A stretch of 64,000 nt of DNA from Zerene cesonia (GCF_012273895.1 NW_024045140.1:500261-564260); one strand, 5' to 3'; numbered from the stretch's first letter, positions 47,177 through 57,952 are shown. Numbers and translations: made by a program. The notes: generated by a model from the sequence alone, not told the origin.

Positions 47177-50100
47177 AGTGTGGGAGAGAGTGAAAGTGTG
47201 TGAGAGTGAGTGTGTGTGTGTGTGAGAGAGTGAGAGTGTGTGAGAGAGAGGGAGAGAGAGTCACGTGAGAGCGTGCGGCGGCAGCAGGTAGCAGCGGCTG
47301 AGCGCGAGGTGCTCGAGGCGCGCGAGCGGCAGCAGCGCGCGCAGCGCCGCGCGGCCCAGCTGCGCGCAGTCCGACAGGTCCAGCTCCACCAGCCGGCCGC
47401 AGCGCGCCGCCAGCTGCGCGCAGCCTGCGCACGTCGCGTGGACATTGTTTATTTCAATACGAAAATCGTTTCAACTTGGGTTAAGATATATTTGTAACAA
47501 AAACACACACACACACCCACACAAGTATATATAGACATACTAGACGCTCGTCCCGGCTCCGCCCGGATATCAAGATTCCTGTTTTATCCCAAGGGAGCAT
47601 TTAATCGGCATAAAAAGTACCCTATCACCCAAATCAGAGCTCATACCCTGTCTGTATACCAAATTTCATCAAAATCCGTTCAGTAGTTTCTCTACAGCTT
47701 CATAATCAAGTATATAGAGAACAAGTCGGAACAACCCTGTCTCTATACTATCTCTATAATTTCATCAAAATCCGTTCAGTAGTTTCTCAACAGCTTTATA
47801 AATTTAATTTTTAGTTTTATAGCATTGAAATGCTTTATAAATGAGAAATTTTGAAAGAAATTGATTTTCTATTCTTTCAAAATTTCTCATTTATAAAGCC
47901 TTTCAATGCTATAAAACTAAAAATTAAATTTAACAAAGGCCGCGTTCCATCGATACAATATTGTAATCATTGAAATAATGTTTCGTATTGGTTGTGATGG
48001 TTCTTAATCATCTCAATAGATGGCGTGAGGTGCCCCTTAGGCACATGAAACCGAAAGAGTAGAAGAAATTCGATTACTGTGGCAGGATCACGGGTGGCCG
48101 AGAGGCTAGGCGTTGCTACGGTTAGGCAAGAAACGCAGGTTCGAATCCTGCCTCGTGATCAAATTTTTTCTATTCTTTCAAAATTTCTCAACAGCTTTAT
48201 AATTAAGTATATATAAAGATATATATCCCCAAACCGCAGTTTCTCCTATAAATACTCACAGTCGTCACTCATGATCCTAGCTCCACTCAGATTTAGCCGT
48301 TGCAGCTTCGTTGGCAAGCAATTAACTAGAATGTTCAACGCCTCTTCGTTTAAATTGCACCAAGATATGTTCAGCGATTGAAGGCTGGAAGGGGAACAAA
48401 CATGTATTTTAATTATATTATAATGTATATAAACATGAGCTTATTCATTTATTTATTCAGGTAAACATACATAAACATAAAATAATACAACAAAAAAATG
48501 ACATAATGGACAACCAAAAAGGTTTTTCAACTGAGAAAAAAGACAATAGGTTCCTATTTCGACTGTATTTGATTAAGAGAGAAAAACATGTTTTTATGGA
48601 CAAACAAACAAACAAACATATAAATGAGAAAAAATATATCAAACAAACATATAAATGAGAAAAGAAATAACAGAGGTTAAATAAGTAGGTCTAATATGGA
48701 GGTTGTGTCTGGGTGCAAAGATTTTGATGTGATTCTTCCCCGGTGCGTGCTGGCCCTATTCGTGTCGAAGCGAGCTCGACTCTCACATTAGAGGTTATTC
48801 CTTTCTTTCTTAGCTTTATTTCACACTAGACGTTCGTCCCGGCTCCGCCCGAATGTCAAGAGTTCTGTTTTAAAAGTGGATAAAGTGTCCTATCACCCAA
48901 GTCAGCTCATGCCCTATCTGTATACAAAATTTCATCAAAATCCGTTCAATAGTTCCAGCGTTATTGGCGGACAAACATACAAACATGTGTTGTCTTAATT
49001 TTATTGTTTTATTTAAATTGCAATTACGTGGAGTTCAATAAATGGTTCTTTCTTTCTTTCGAACAAACAAACAAACTTTCACATTTATAATATAAGTATG
49101 ATTAAAAACTAGGGCTTACCCAGTACATCCATGGAGCAAACTCTTCAGACCCTCGGGTGTGATGCCCTGGGCCATTGTTAGATTCAGGGTTTCCAAACTC
49201 GAGCACCGACCTGGAAAATCAATGTTAAAACATAAATTAACAATTTTCTGGCTGTGGGAAAAAGTTTGTAAGGATGAAGGAACACATCACAAACTTTCGC
49301 ATTTATAATATTAGTAGGATAGGATTTTTAATTGAAAACTCAGAATTGTATAACATTAATACACCATATATTCTGAATATGGGATAGTAATCCCATAATC
49401 CCATCAGAATCCCACTCACCAATCAACGCCATTATCTCATCATCGAGCTGCAAGCTCTCCAAGCTAAGTTTCCTCAGTGCTGGACAGTTCTCCAACAGCT
49501 TGGCCAGCGTCTGTCTGGATATAGAGCTCATGCTGAGGTCTAAGTATTGTATTCTAGTCGCTGTCACGGTGGTGGGGTGCCAATCTCCGATCTGGAATGA
49601 TTGATTGATTGGTGTGATTGATGGTTGATTGTTAATGTTTATGATTGGTTATTGGGGGTGCCAATCGCCGATCTGGAATGATTGATTCATTGGTGTGATT
49701 GATGGTTGATTGTTAATGTTTATGATTGGTTATTGGGGGTGCCAATCGCCGATCTGGAATGATTGATTCATTGGTGTGATTGATGGTTGATTGTTAATGT
49801 TTATGATTGGTTATTTTCTGTGTTAGTAATTCTTAGAAGGGTTGGTTTAAAAATTACAGCAAGCAATTGATTATTATTGTGTTTGATTGATAACTTTATG
49901 TAATTTTGATATACATATTTGTTGGAGTAATACATTGTAACTATTTAATGTTTAGTTTTATAGCATTGAAATGCTTTATGAATGAGAAATTTTGAAAGAA
50001 TAGAAAAAATTAATTGCGAGCTGTGATTCGAACCCGCGTTTTTTGCTAATCCGTATCAAATAAATTTTCTTTTATTCTTTAAAAATTTTTCACATTGTAA

Positions 50101-51151
50101 CAATGATAAAATATTTTGGTTTTTTATTTATCTAGTATAAAAAATATGAATAGGTTTCTAAGAGTCGCAGCATAGTTTAAACATTTTGTAGAATATTTAA
50201 AATTAGTAATTTTCTAACGATTTTAAGGACATCTAAGGACGATTCAGATTAACAATTGGAATGCGAGCGAAGACGGGGGCTGATGCTAGTTATATATGGA
50301 AATATTTGTAACAACACCAGCACCAGCTTTCAAATAAAGAAGATTCATAAAAATCGGCTAATCCAGTAAAAAGGCATAACAACAACAAAAATATACAGCC
50401 AAATTGAAAACTTCTTTTTTGAAGTCGGTTGATAAACATATGATCACACTTACTTCAGAACTAGCCAGTCGTAATATAATAGGTTTCCTACACAATATCC
50501 TGCCTAGGGCGTCTTTGGCTAATGTCTTATTGCCTAGATCTAGTCTTTGCCAAAGTGTCTCGTCGCAGGCGACCCTGTACCATCTGAAAATATATACATT
50601 TTATTTATAAATGTTTAGGATACTTTTACAAAGTATATATTATAAGAATCAATTATTAATTTAACATTAACAATACACATTATACATTCACTCATCCATT
50701 ACAAAGAAAAATAAAGTTATTATTGGCATTGTTTAAATCTATACCAATATCATAAAGCTGAAGAGTTTTTTGGTTTGTTTGAATGCTCTCATCTCAGGAA
50801 CTACTGGTCCAATTTGAAAAATTTATTTCAGTGCTAGATAGACCATTTATTGAGGAAGGCTATATATGTATATTATAAATCCTACTATCCTACTAATATC
50901 CTACTATCCTACTTCCTACTAATCCTACTAATATTATAAATGCGAAAGTTTGTAAGGATGTGTGTGTGTGTGTGTGTGTGTTTGTTGCTCTGTCACGCAA
51001 AAACAACTGAACCGATTGCAATGAAATTTGGTACGTAGACATCTGGACAACTGGAATAACATATAGGCAACGTTTTATCCCGATATTCCTATGGGATACG
51101 GACTTACGCGGGTGAAACCGCGGGGCGCAGCTAGTACCGCAATAAACGTTT

Positions 51152-51235
<84 letters not shown>

Positions 51236-54200
51236 TGATACACTCACCGTTTGCACACAGTCATACAGTGCGCCAGAGTCCGCTTAGGCAGCCACTTGAA
51301 CACGCTGAGTATCATCTCGTCGGAGAGCAGCGTGAAGGTGTCAGCCCCGTTGGGCTCGAACTTCTCCTTCCTGGCGAGTATCTCTTGCTCTTCGAGGCCC
51401 AGACCTGAGGATGGGAGGGAAGCGGCCGTGTCGGTGTGAGATTGTAAGAAATTACAATATCCTACTAATATGCTGTAAACGGTGAAGGAAAACATCGTGA
51501 GGATTATGGCCTGGACCCTCATAGGAGGCCTGTGTCCCAGCAGTGGGCACATGTATGGGCTGATGATGATGACTTATATTATAAATGCGGAAGTTTGTAT
51601 GTGTAAGTTTGTTACTCTTTCACCCGTCCCAGCTCATTCCTATCTTTGTGTCATCAATCCTTTCCTTATCCCTTACCCCATAAAGCGGGCAGTACATCGC
51701 AGAGGCACTTCCTCTGCTCTGTTCATGGACAGTGATGATCGTTCACCACCTGGTGAACTACCAGCTCAGCTGGCCGCTGTGACATAAAAGAACTCACGTG
51801 TACTAGCACTCCCCTTGGTCCCACTGCTAGCCGTGTACGCCCCATACCCCCCATAGATCTGGGCCAGGGGGGTGTCCTCGTCTATGTGATACTCCTGTGT
51901 GAATGACGTTTCGAGCACATCTTGCAGAGGTTTCGCTGGAAATATAGAAATTTATTTATTAAAAACCATAATGATGGAATGTTTGGGGATTATGACCTTC
52001 CCACGGGGAACGAAATGTGAAAGAAAGAAAGAAAGGAAGAACAAAAGGAAGGAAGAAAGAACGAAAGAAAGAACCATTTATTTTAACACACAAAGAATGT
52101 GGTGGCCAGTGGAGGAAGGAAGGTGGGATTCCTCCGTCGAGAGAAAGAGGATCCCCGCCCAGTCTACACGACTGGCCGGTAAGGGCCCGATTGAATGATA
52201 TTAGAAAGTTGTAAATATAGTCTGTAGCGAAAACATTTCACTTGCGCGATTCAGAATACCATTATATACCAGAATAACACATGAGATATATAGAAATACT
52301 CAATTTTATACAATTTTAAACTGACTTTCTTGAAAATGAAGGTTTTTAAATGGCATGCTTCTTTTTGGGTTAGACAACTCAGACTTTTTGACTGGGTGAA
52401 CCAGTATTGATGATTCCTTTGTTAGTCTGAATTTGGTGCCTTGTATATGGTGCCATTTATATTTGGTTTAGTTTTGACAATGTCTTTCTTTTATATATAC
52501 TATAAAGCTGAAGAGTTTGTTTGTTTGAATGCACTAATCTCAGCAATTACTGGTTCGATTTGAAATATTCTTTCAATGTTAGACAGCCCATTTATTAAGG
52601 AAGGCTATGGGCTATATATGTACCACGGACGAAGCCGGGGCGGACTGCTACTAATTAATAATCATGGACAGATCTGTGTGAACGCAAATCAATATTTCAC
52701 AAGAGTCAAGAACACTGAAACGAATTTTTTTTTTTATGTCATAGCGGGCAACGTGGTTCATTGGGCATAGTGGTTCGCCGGATGGTAAGCGATCACCAAC
52801 GCCCATAAACATTCGCAAAAGTAGTACCTCTGCGAATGCGCTGCCCGCTTTTATGGGGGAAAAGGAAAGGATTAACGACTGGAAGGAAGGAATGGACTAG
52901 GACGGGTGAGGAAACCCTCCGGCTCCCCCACTCACCGTACGAAACACAGTGGCATGCCACTATTTCACGCCGGTTTTCTGTGAGGGTGTGGTACTTCCCC
53001 GGTGCGAGCTGGCCCAATTCGTGCCGAAGCGTGCTCGACTCCCACAAACATGACGTACATACGAATGATATATTTCGAACAAAATTAAACATGGAAACTT
53101 AGATCTTACCTTTCTCAGAGCTCCTAGGACTGGTCTTCGAAGGGCCTGGGCTAGGGCTACATCTGGTTTTGGGTATTTTGGGGCTGTACCTACATCGCGG
53201 TGAGGTCACACTGTTTATATTTGGATTAACGTTCTCTATGTCGTGTTTGCGCTTTAGTGATTTTGTCTGGAAAAAGAAAATTGTTTTTTGGCATCGTAGA
53301 GAAGATAATCAATCAATCAATCAATCAAGAAGAACAATTTATAGCAATGTTATTTATATGAAATTCATTTTGAGACAATGTACACGCTTTTATAATAAAA
53401 CTAGCTGCGCCCCGCGGTTCCACCCGCGTAAATCCGTATCCCGTTGGAGTATCGGGATAAAAAGTTACCTATATGTTATTCCAGTTGTCCAGCTGAAATT
53501 TGGTACGTAGACAGTTGGACAACTGGAATAACATGTAGGGAACTTTTTATTCCGATATTCCTACAGGATACAGACTAACGCGTACTTCAAAATCGATAAG
53601 TCGTCGTTCGAGACCGGGCGAGCCTACAGGAAATAAATTGACTTTTAAATTTATCTGCACATGTGGATAACATCACCACTGCTTAAATACGGTAAAGGAA
53701 AACATCATGAGGAAACCGGCATATCCAAGAATCAAAAGTTCGACGACATGTGACATCTGCCAACCAGCACTTGGCCAGCGTGCTGGATTACAGCCTGAAC
53801 CCTCATAGGAGGCCTGTGTCCCAGCAGTGGGAACATATATGGGCTGATGATGACGATGTGTTCATACAAAAAGTCTAAGTCTATCAATGGTTTCATCAGC
53901 ATAATGATAAATTGGCCATGTTTTGTGAATACTTACAGCAGTAACAGCATCACACGGTGTTTCAGAGTCATCTTGTTCTAACACACTGACACCCATCTCT
54001 TGTAATACCTGAAGTAATAAGACTAATATTATAAATTAAAAGTGAATGTTTCTCGCTTGGATGTTTGTCTGACAATCATGCTAAAACTATTGAACAAATT
54101 TTTATGAAATTTGCTATGCAGACAGGGTATGAATTGACTTGGGTGATAGGATACTTTTTATCTCGATTACATGCTCCCTTGGGATGAAACAGGAATCTTG

Positions 54201-55449
54201 ATATCTGATATTTGAATAAATTAATGTAAGTACTGTAGAAAAGTGAAGTTTTTGAAAGAACAGAAAAAAATTTGATTGAGATGATTAAGAACCATCACAA
54301 CCAATACAAAACAAATTTAATGATTGCAATATTGTATCAATGGAATGTGACCTTTGTTAAATTCAATTCATCATTGAAATCCTACTAATATTATTAATGC
54401 GAAAGTTTGTAAGGATGTGTGTGTGTTTGTTGCTCTTTCACACAAAGACTACTCAACGAATTGCAATAAAATTTGGTACATAGACAGCTGGACAACTGGA
54501 ATAATATATATGCAACTTTTCACCTCGATATTCTTACGGGATACGAACTAACGCGAGTGGAACCGTGGGGCGCAGCTTGTGCTTTATTAATGAGAAATTT
54601 TGGAATGGAAAAAAAATACATTTATAAACTTTTAAGTCTGAGGTTCTAACCACTAGCCCACATATTTTTAATGCTGCATAAACCAATACAGTAGTATTGG
54701 TTTATACAGCAGCTTATTATAACAATATAGTTTTCAAAATAGATAACAGAATTCCTCCATAGTTACAGTTCTCTACATAATCTCCATGGCAAATTATGGA
54801 TTCTAAGTTAATCTTAATGGATTGAATACAGCAGTTTTTGTGCAATGTACAAGTCAATATATACAGATTGAAAAACCTAAGGGCAAATATTGCTTGTACT
54901 CTATCAGTGATAACTTGAGAGTTATTTACAGAGAATAAAATTGCATAAAAATGTTATAATACTTTTTATGCGATTATGCAGTTACCATAAATAAAAGGGA
55001 CTTTAATATGGTTTTAAATATTAATTTATGAAACTAAAGACCAAGCAAATTGTGAAATGCAGATGATGTATATTACATGATTACCTCTTGGCTATATTTT
55101 AAGTTATAAGTAAGGGATATATATATAGAACTTTGATTTAAAGTAATTACACTCATGTCAAGCTTCAATTACTTCCGAAATGTTACCGTTATGTCTCCGA
55201 TTTCAGCTATTGCGTTGAATTCACGTGTTTTTTTAAACTTAGAATTAACTGTGATTTCTTCACTAATTATTCGTGGATGATGTTAAAAACCTCATCTATT
55301 TCTGACTTGAATGTGCACGAAAAATGAGAAGACATAACCAAAAATGGTATGGTAGAAAAATATCGTATATTTTAAGAAAAACTTACTTCTGTATCAGTTT
55401 TACGGTCCATCATGCTCCAGCTTTTGCGCGCCGACGAGTCTAAACGCAT
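46427..55449 (-). CDS. Skp2: S-phase kinase-associated protein 2 (F-box/LRR), 11 exons
   Basis: Minus-strand exons in order: 55449-55387, 54008-53937, 53266-53110, 51935-51798, 51404-51248, 50583-50454, 49591-49420, 49210-49120, 48384-48260, 47424-47265, 46550-46427. Phases join throughout and total 1389 nt (462 residues; human SKP2 424). Residues 1-143 are a disordered, S/P-rich N-terminal region. The F-box is at about 166-206 (FTLLSDEMILSVFKWLPK, then CMTVCKRWYRVACDETLWQR), which binds SKP1. From about 240 to 445 there are leucine-rich repeats (IQYLDLSMSSI, LRKLSLESLQLDD, LETLNLTMAQGI, LQSLNISWCNLNEE, LQRLNLSGARIMS, LVELDLSDCAQL, LEHLALSRCYLLPP). In animals this SCF substrate receptor directs p27-type CDK inhibitors to degradation at S phase. 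The repeat order and the FQ-like end match SKP2. The last two exons are very GC-rich. Two E2F-like sites lie upstream. The Met at 55449 is the first in frame after a possible acceptor (ggttttag). Confidence 0.9.
46588..46758 (-). mobile_element. Helitron-like element, AAGCTGAAGAG subfamily
   Basis: GTCGATCCGCCCCGGCTTCG to TTTTATAATATTAGTATAG, in the last SKP2 intron. Confidence 0.6.
46770..46870. mobile_element. Foldback element fragment
   Basis: TTTTAGAAAATAAAGACTTT, then CGCGATTTTTTCATTATATT and CTTGACGTTTCGAACACTTT. Confidence 0.45.
47109..47262. repeat. (GA)n/(GT)n simple repeat abutting SKP2 exon donor
   Basis: About 150 bp of AG and TG repeats. On the minus strand it forms a CT/CA-rich tract that starts within a few bases of the exon 10 donor (CTCAC-gtgact). 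Confidence 0.9.
47540..47725 (-). mobile_element. Helitron-like element, CTAGACGCTCGTCCCGGCT subfamily
   Basis: CTAGACGCTCGTCCCGGCTC, then GGGAGCATTTAATCGGCATA and TTTCATCAAAATCCGTTCAG. Its end is interrupted by the foldback tRNA element that follows. Relatives: 48825-49000, 54020-54215 and 62690-62895. Confidence 0.55.
47808..48192. mobile_element. Foldback element with tRNA-Ser-like module, copy 4
   Basis: It begins with a long palindrome (47808-47932) whose arms read AATTTTTAGTTTTATAGCAT and back. Then come the internal region AAGGCCGCGTTCCATCGATA to AATAGATGGCGTGAGGTG, a 75-nt tRNA-like unit (48086-48160) and a truncated arm. TTTCTCAACAGCTTTATAA is present on both sides, so it looks inserted in the neighbouring Helitron copy with a long target-site duplication. 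Confidence 0.65.
48825..49100 (-). mobile_element. Helitron-like element, CTAGACGTTCGTCCCGGCT subfamily
   Basis: CTAGACGTTCGTCCCGGCTC to TCACATTTATAATATAAGTA, with a foreign GAGTTCAATAAATGGTTCTT piece inserted near 49020-49060. Confidence 0.55.
49577..49818. repeat. 81-bp tandem triplication copying the SKP2 exon 7 acceptor
   Basis: Units start GTGCCAATCNCCGATCTGGA at 49577, 49658 and 49739. Each contains, on the minus strand, the branch region, the cattccag acceptor and the first 15 exon bases (GAT CTG G reversed). Only the unit nearest the exon gives an open frame. Confidence 0.9.
49955..50115. mobile_element. Foldback element with tRNA-Ser-like half, copy 5
   Basis: Left arm TTTAGTTTTATAGCATTGAA, an inverted tRNA 3' half (TGATTCGAACCCGCG), a short spacer and a right arm TTTATTCTTTAAAAATTTTT. 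The tRNA head is missing. Confidence 0.6.
50740..51134 (+). mobile_element. Two Helitron-like elements; the second (50923-51134) is complete
   Basis: The first carries AAGCTGAAGAGTTTTTTGGT and lost its end. The second is the best example in the window: it starts TCCTACTAATATTATAAATG, ends CGCGGGGCGCAGCTAG, and sits between A and T (aa|TC...CTAG|ta), exactly as Helitrons insert. CCGCGG near the end can form the usual short hairpin. Confidence 0.75.
51152..51234. repeat. (GT)n microsatellite
   Basis: About 40 GT units ending 13 nt from the SKP2 exon 5 donor at 51248, so on the sense strand the intron begins with a CA tract. Confidence 0.95.
51473..51790 (+). mobile_element. SINE tail fragment followed by A-tailed retroposon fragment
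   Basis: AACGGTGAAGGAAAACATCG to GGGCTGATGATGATGAC is the SINE of 10277-10560. CACCCGTCCCAGCTCATTCC to GCTGTGACATAAAAG is the tail half of the A-tailed repeat. Confidence 0.55.
52485..52650 (+). mobile_element. Helitron-like element, AAGCTGAAGAG subfamily
   Basis: ACTATAAAGCTGAAGAGTTT to CGAAGCCGGGGCGGACTGC, then TACTA in place of CTAG. Confidence 0.6.
52725..53046 (-). mobile_element. A-tailed retroposon-like repeat, full copy
   Basis: A poly(T) at the left, then GTCATAGCGGGCAACGTGG, and the GAAGCGTGCTCGACTCCCAC head at the right, in SKP2 intron 3. Confidence 0.6.
53399..53585. mobile_element. Head-to-head pair of Helitron-like halves
   Basis: CTAGCTGCGCCCCGCGGTTC to CCAGTTGTCCAGCTG is followed directly by the inverse order, GGTACGTAGACAGTTGGACA to ATTCCTACAGGATACAGACT. 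The joint element would fold into a long hairpin. Confidence 0.6.
53586..53865 (+). mobile_element. tRNA-derived SINE with (GAT)n tail
   Basis: TTCAAAATCGATAAGTCGTC and GTTCGAGACCGGGCGAGC (B box) to CATATATGGGCTGATGATGA. The 5' end replaces the end of the Helitron-like half. Confidence 0.65.
54020..54215 (+). mobile_element. Helitron-like element, GATGTTTGTCNGACAATCA subfamily
   Basis: AGACTAATATTATAAATTAA to AACAGGAATCTTGATATCTG, 3' truncated, 12 nt upstream (sense) of SKP2 exon 2. Confidence 0.5.
54235..54377 (-). mobile_element. Foldback tRNA-element family, copy 6 (no tRNA part)
   Basis: TTTGATTGAGATGATTAAGA and ACCATCACAACCAATACAAA match the internal region of copy 4 in reverse. It ends in AAATTCAATTCATCATTGAA. 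Confidence 0.5.
54378..54585 (+). mobile_element. Helitron-like element, main family, degenerate
   Basis: TCCTACTAATATTATTAATG to GGAACCGTGGGGCGCAGCTT. Confidence 0.6.
54586..55386. other. SKP2 intron 1 remainder, no feature seen
   Basis: AT-rich, without coding exons or clear transposon ends. An inverted pair (AACCAATACAGTAGTATTGG, self-complementary) lies near 54682-54703. Confidence 0.4.
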
Positions 55450-55525
55450 ACGCTTCCTAAAACCAAGCGATTTCCTTAGTAACTCACGGTAAAATTATTT
55501 TAATAATAAATGACACGTTAAAATA

Positions 55526-55550
55526 TTTTCGCGCCTTTCAACTTTGGCGC
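55526..55550. promoter_or_regulatory. Two E2F-like sites upstream of SKP2
   Basis: TTTTCGCGCC at 55526-55535 and TTTGGCGC at 55543-55550 both fit the TTTSSCGC E2F consensus, 77-101 bp upstream of the SKP2 start codon. Mammalian SKP2 is a known E2F target, so the same control is likely here. Confidence 0.55.
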
Positions 55551-56282
55551 TCAAAATCAGCTGTCAGCAACAAGTGAAATGCAGCACTGATTTTATGAAT
55601 GAATTCGTATCCTCACCGCGGACTTTCAACTTCGTCTATTGCTGACAATGCTTGGCAATCTTCTGTATCAACACTAGCATTCATTATTATGTTAAAATAT
55701 ATTATTTTACGACTTATTAATCGTACAACATCACTGCAACACAAAAATAAATACCTACTATTTTATCACATAGACTATAGAAATTAAATGACAAGAAAAC
55801 TAATAGATTATAGACCATAAAACTATCGGAAGTGAGCTATAATGCTGCCATATACTGGAATATATTTTTTAAAATGATTATGTTATTTCAATAGCTTGTC
55901 CTTTAAAAATTAATCTAATAAACATTATGAGTAATTGAAAATAATTTACTATTTATCTAAAAAAAAGATTATATGTGAATTTTTGTCTTTTTTCATTATT
56001 GCAATCATCCTCTTGTACTCTTTCACTCGAAAGTGGCCAATCAGGTATTAGTATTTTCATATCCTGTATCTATTGGTCTAAAATATCGTCAGATATCCAC
56101 GCAGAAAAAAACTGTCAACAAGAAAATTTCGCATTTCAAAACATAACAAAGGCGTCCGTGAAAACGTTCGTCCGGTTCGTGTATACGCAGCTACTACGCA
56201 AAAGTTCTCGAAATTTTTATTTCAAGTGAAAATTTCTTAGAAAAAGTTAATTTTGAGTAAAGTGCATCGATAGAAGGCGAGA

Positions 56283-56322
56283 ATGGCCGCTCGGAAGCTG
56301 AATACCCTCGAAGATTTGAGTG
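56283..56322 (+). CDS. First coding exon of an unknown gene, MAARKLNTLEDLS
   Basis: The ATG has an A at -3 (gagaATGG) and a 13-codon frame ending at a strong donor (AGTG-gtaagt). It follows a plausible 5' UTR and lies about 830 bp from the divergent SKP2 start. Exons to follow were not found in the window, so the gene probably has a long first intron and continues to the right. The product is not recognisable from 13 residues. Confidence 0.4.
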
Positions 56323-57660
56323 GTAAGTGGAATCTGTATACAAACAATGGTCGTCCAGTCTATGACTAACGCTTTTTTCTTGTTTTCGATCAAGGATATC
56401 GAGTTAACGCTGTTTACAAATCTATTTATAGCGTCGATAAGTGAAAATGGACGTTTTGTTTTCAATTGCGCAGTTTTATTAGAATTTCACAACATATGGT
56501 CTTTGTTTACGTCCTTGGGCTTAGGTATTCGCACGTAGGCATTAGACACTCATTGACTTGCGTGGAAATGTCGAGGTCACGGAGTTGAATAGATATTATA
56601 GATAAAATTGTAACGCAGTTTGGGCATGAGACATTCGATCAAACGATGTAAACATGATACGTTCTTGCGTCTCATGTTTGCCTAGTACAGCCGATGTTTT
56701 TGCAACATCAGATCATATGGTGAAAGTAAAAAATTGGTTGGAAATATTGTTTTTCTGTTTCAAACACTCGCATAACAACATTAATTACTTAACCACACAT
56801 ATAAACAAAGTAATAAATTTTTAATTGTAGGTGTGTGCAACTAATGGCAAAAAAAATCATAAAAAACGAATTGATTTAAATAAAGAATTTTAACATATTT
56901 GACTGTATCCATCCTTATAACATGTTTTATGTGATTATTTAAAAGTATATAAATAATACAATATTTATTTTTTGAACTAAAATAATACGCATAGCTCTCT
57001 TTGATGAGAATAGAAGTGATTGTCACAAAAGAAATGAGTTTTAATTGAAAGTTCTAAAGCTTGTTTTTATTGTTCAATTCAAGGGGACTTTTAATTAATA
57101 GTAAATTTCTTTCAATTTAACTTATTGTACATATTTAATATTTTTATTCAATGGCAATATAATAGATACACAAATTTGTGGATTTGTGTTAAATATTCTC
57201 AAAATCTTTTTTTTTTCTCTCTCTCTTATTTGTTATATTTATAAATTACAATCTTTCTATTGGTTGTACCGATGTGAATTACCCATAAATGAACTATCAA
57301 ACACAAGAATTTTGTCATTTCCAGCCAGTAGTTATTAAATATTAGTTTTTTTTTTCTAATTTATTATTTTTTTTTTTATGTTTACTGTTCTTCTTTATTA
57401 TTTTCTGTGGTGTGTGTGTATCTGTGAGTTGAAATTGAAGTTTTTTCCTCTCTAATTACAATCAAACAACCTCATCATTATAGTAGATATTGATTCTTCC
57501 CTAATGATAAGTCTCTTTTTAATTTAATTTTTTCATTGAAGTAAATAAACATATTTATTATTACAGCGAAAGCTATATTAGGAGTCTGGGTTTCATGTTC
57601 TATGTGATTTATAATTTGCTCAATAAATGATTTTTATTTATTTATTTATTTTTATGAAAA
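56323..57660. other. Probable first intron, AT-rich, nothing recognised
   Basis: Long T-rich runs and no coding frame. Near 57569-57640 an acceptor-like ttacag and an AATAAATGATTTTTATTTAT tail look like the 3' end of a retroelement. Confidence 0.4.
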
Positions 57661-57679
57661 CAAGATACAGCCATGAGTT

Positions 57680-57840
57680 AATACTAGCGTTCCGCCCTGG
57701 CTTCGCCTGCGGTACATATGTAGCGTATAGCACACAGAGATATGTTTTTTGATCCCCACCATTGGATAATGATCGTGGAATTATTGAATTTGTTCCAGTA
57801 GTTCCTAAGATTGCAGATGCATTCAAATCTTAATATATGA
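57680..57840 (-). mobile_element. Helitron-like element, CTAGCGTTCCGCCCTGGCTT start
   Basis: CTAGCGTTCCGCCCTGGCTT to GCATTCAAATCTTAATATAT, degenerate. Confidence 0.45.
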
Positions 57841-57952
57841 AAATTCAGTGTCCTGATGTATGTTCCTAATGAACTCTTCTGAAATTTTGTGTTATATGTG
57901 GTTTTTTTTTTTTCTTCGAATTTCGAATTTGGTCCAACTTAAGATATAGGAT

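Noticed and set aside
47029..47497. Arginine/alanine-rich ORFs on both strands
   Set aside because: They are shadow frames of the GC-rich SKP2 exon 10 and the GA/GT repeat.
51154..51408. Val-Cys repeat ORF
   Set aside because: It is a (GT)n microsatellite read into the antisense of SKP2 exon 5.
57569..57640. Second exon for the gene starting at 56283
   Set aside because: An acceptor-like ttacag in matching phase gives only 13 codons and a stop, followed by an AATAAATGATTTTTATTTAT tail typical of retroelement ends. It is more likely a repeat.
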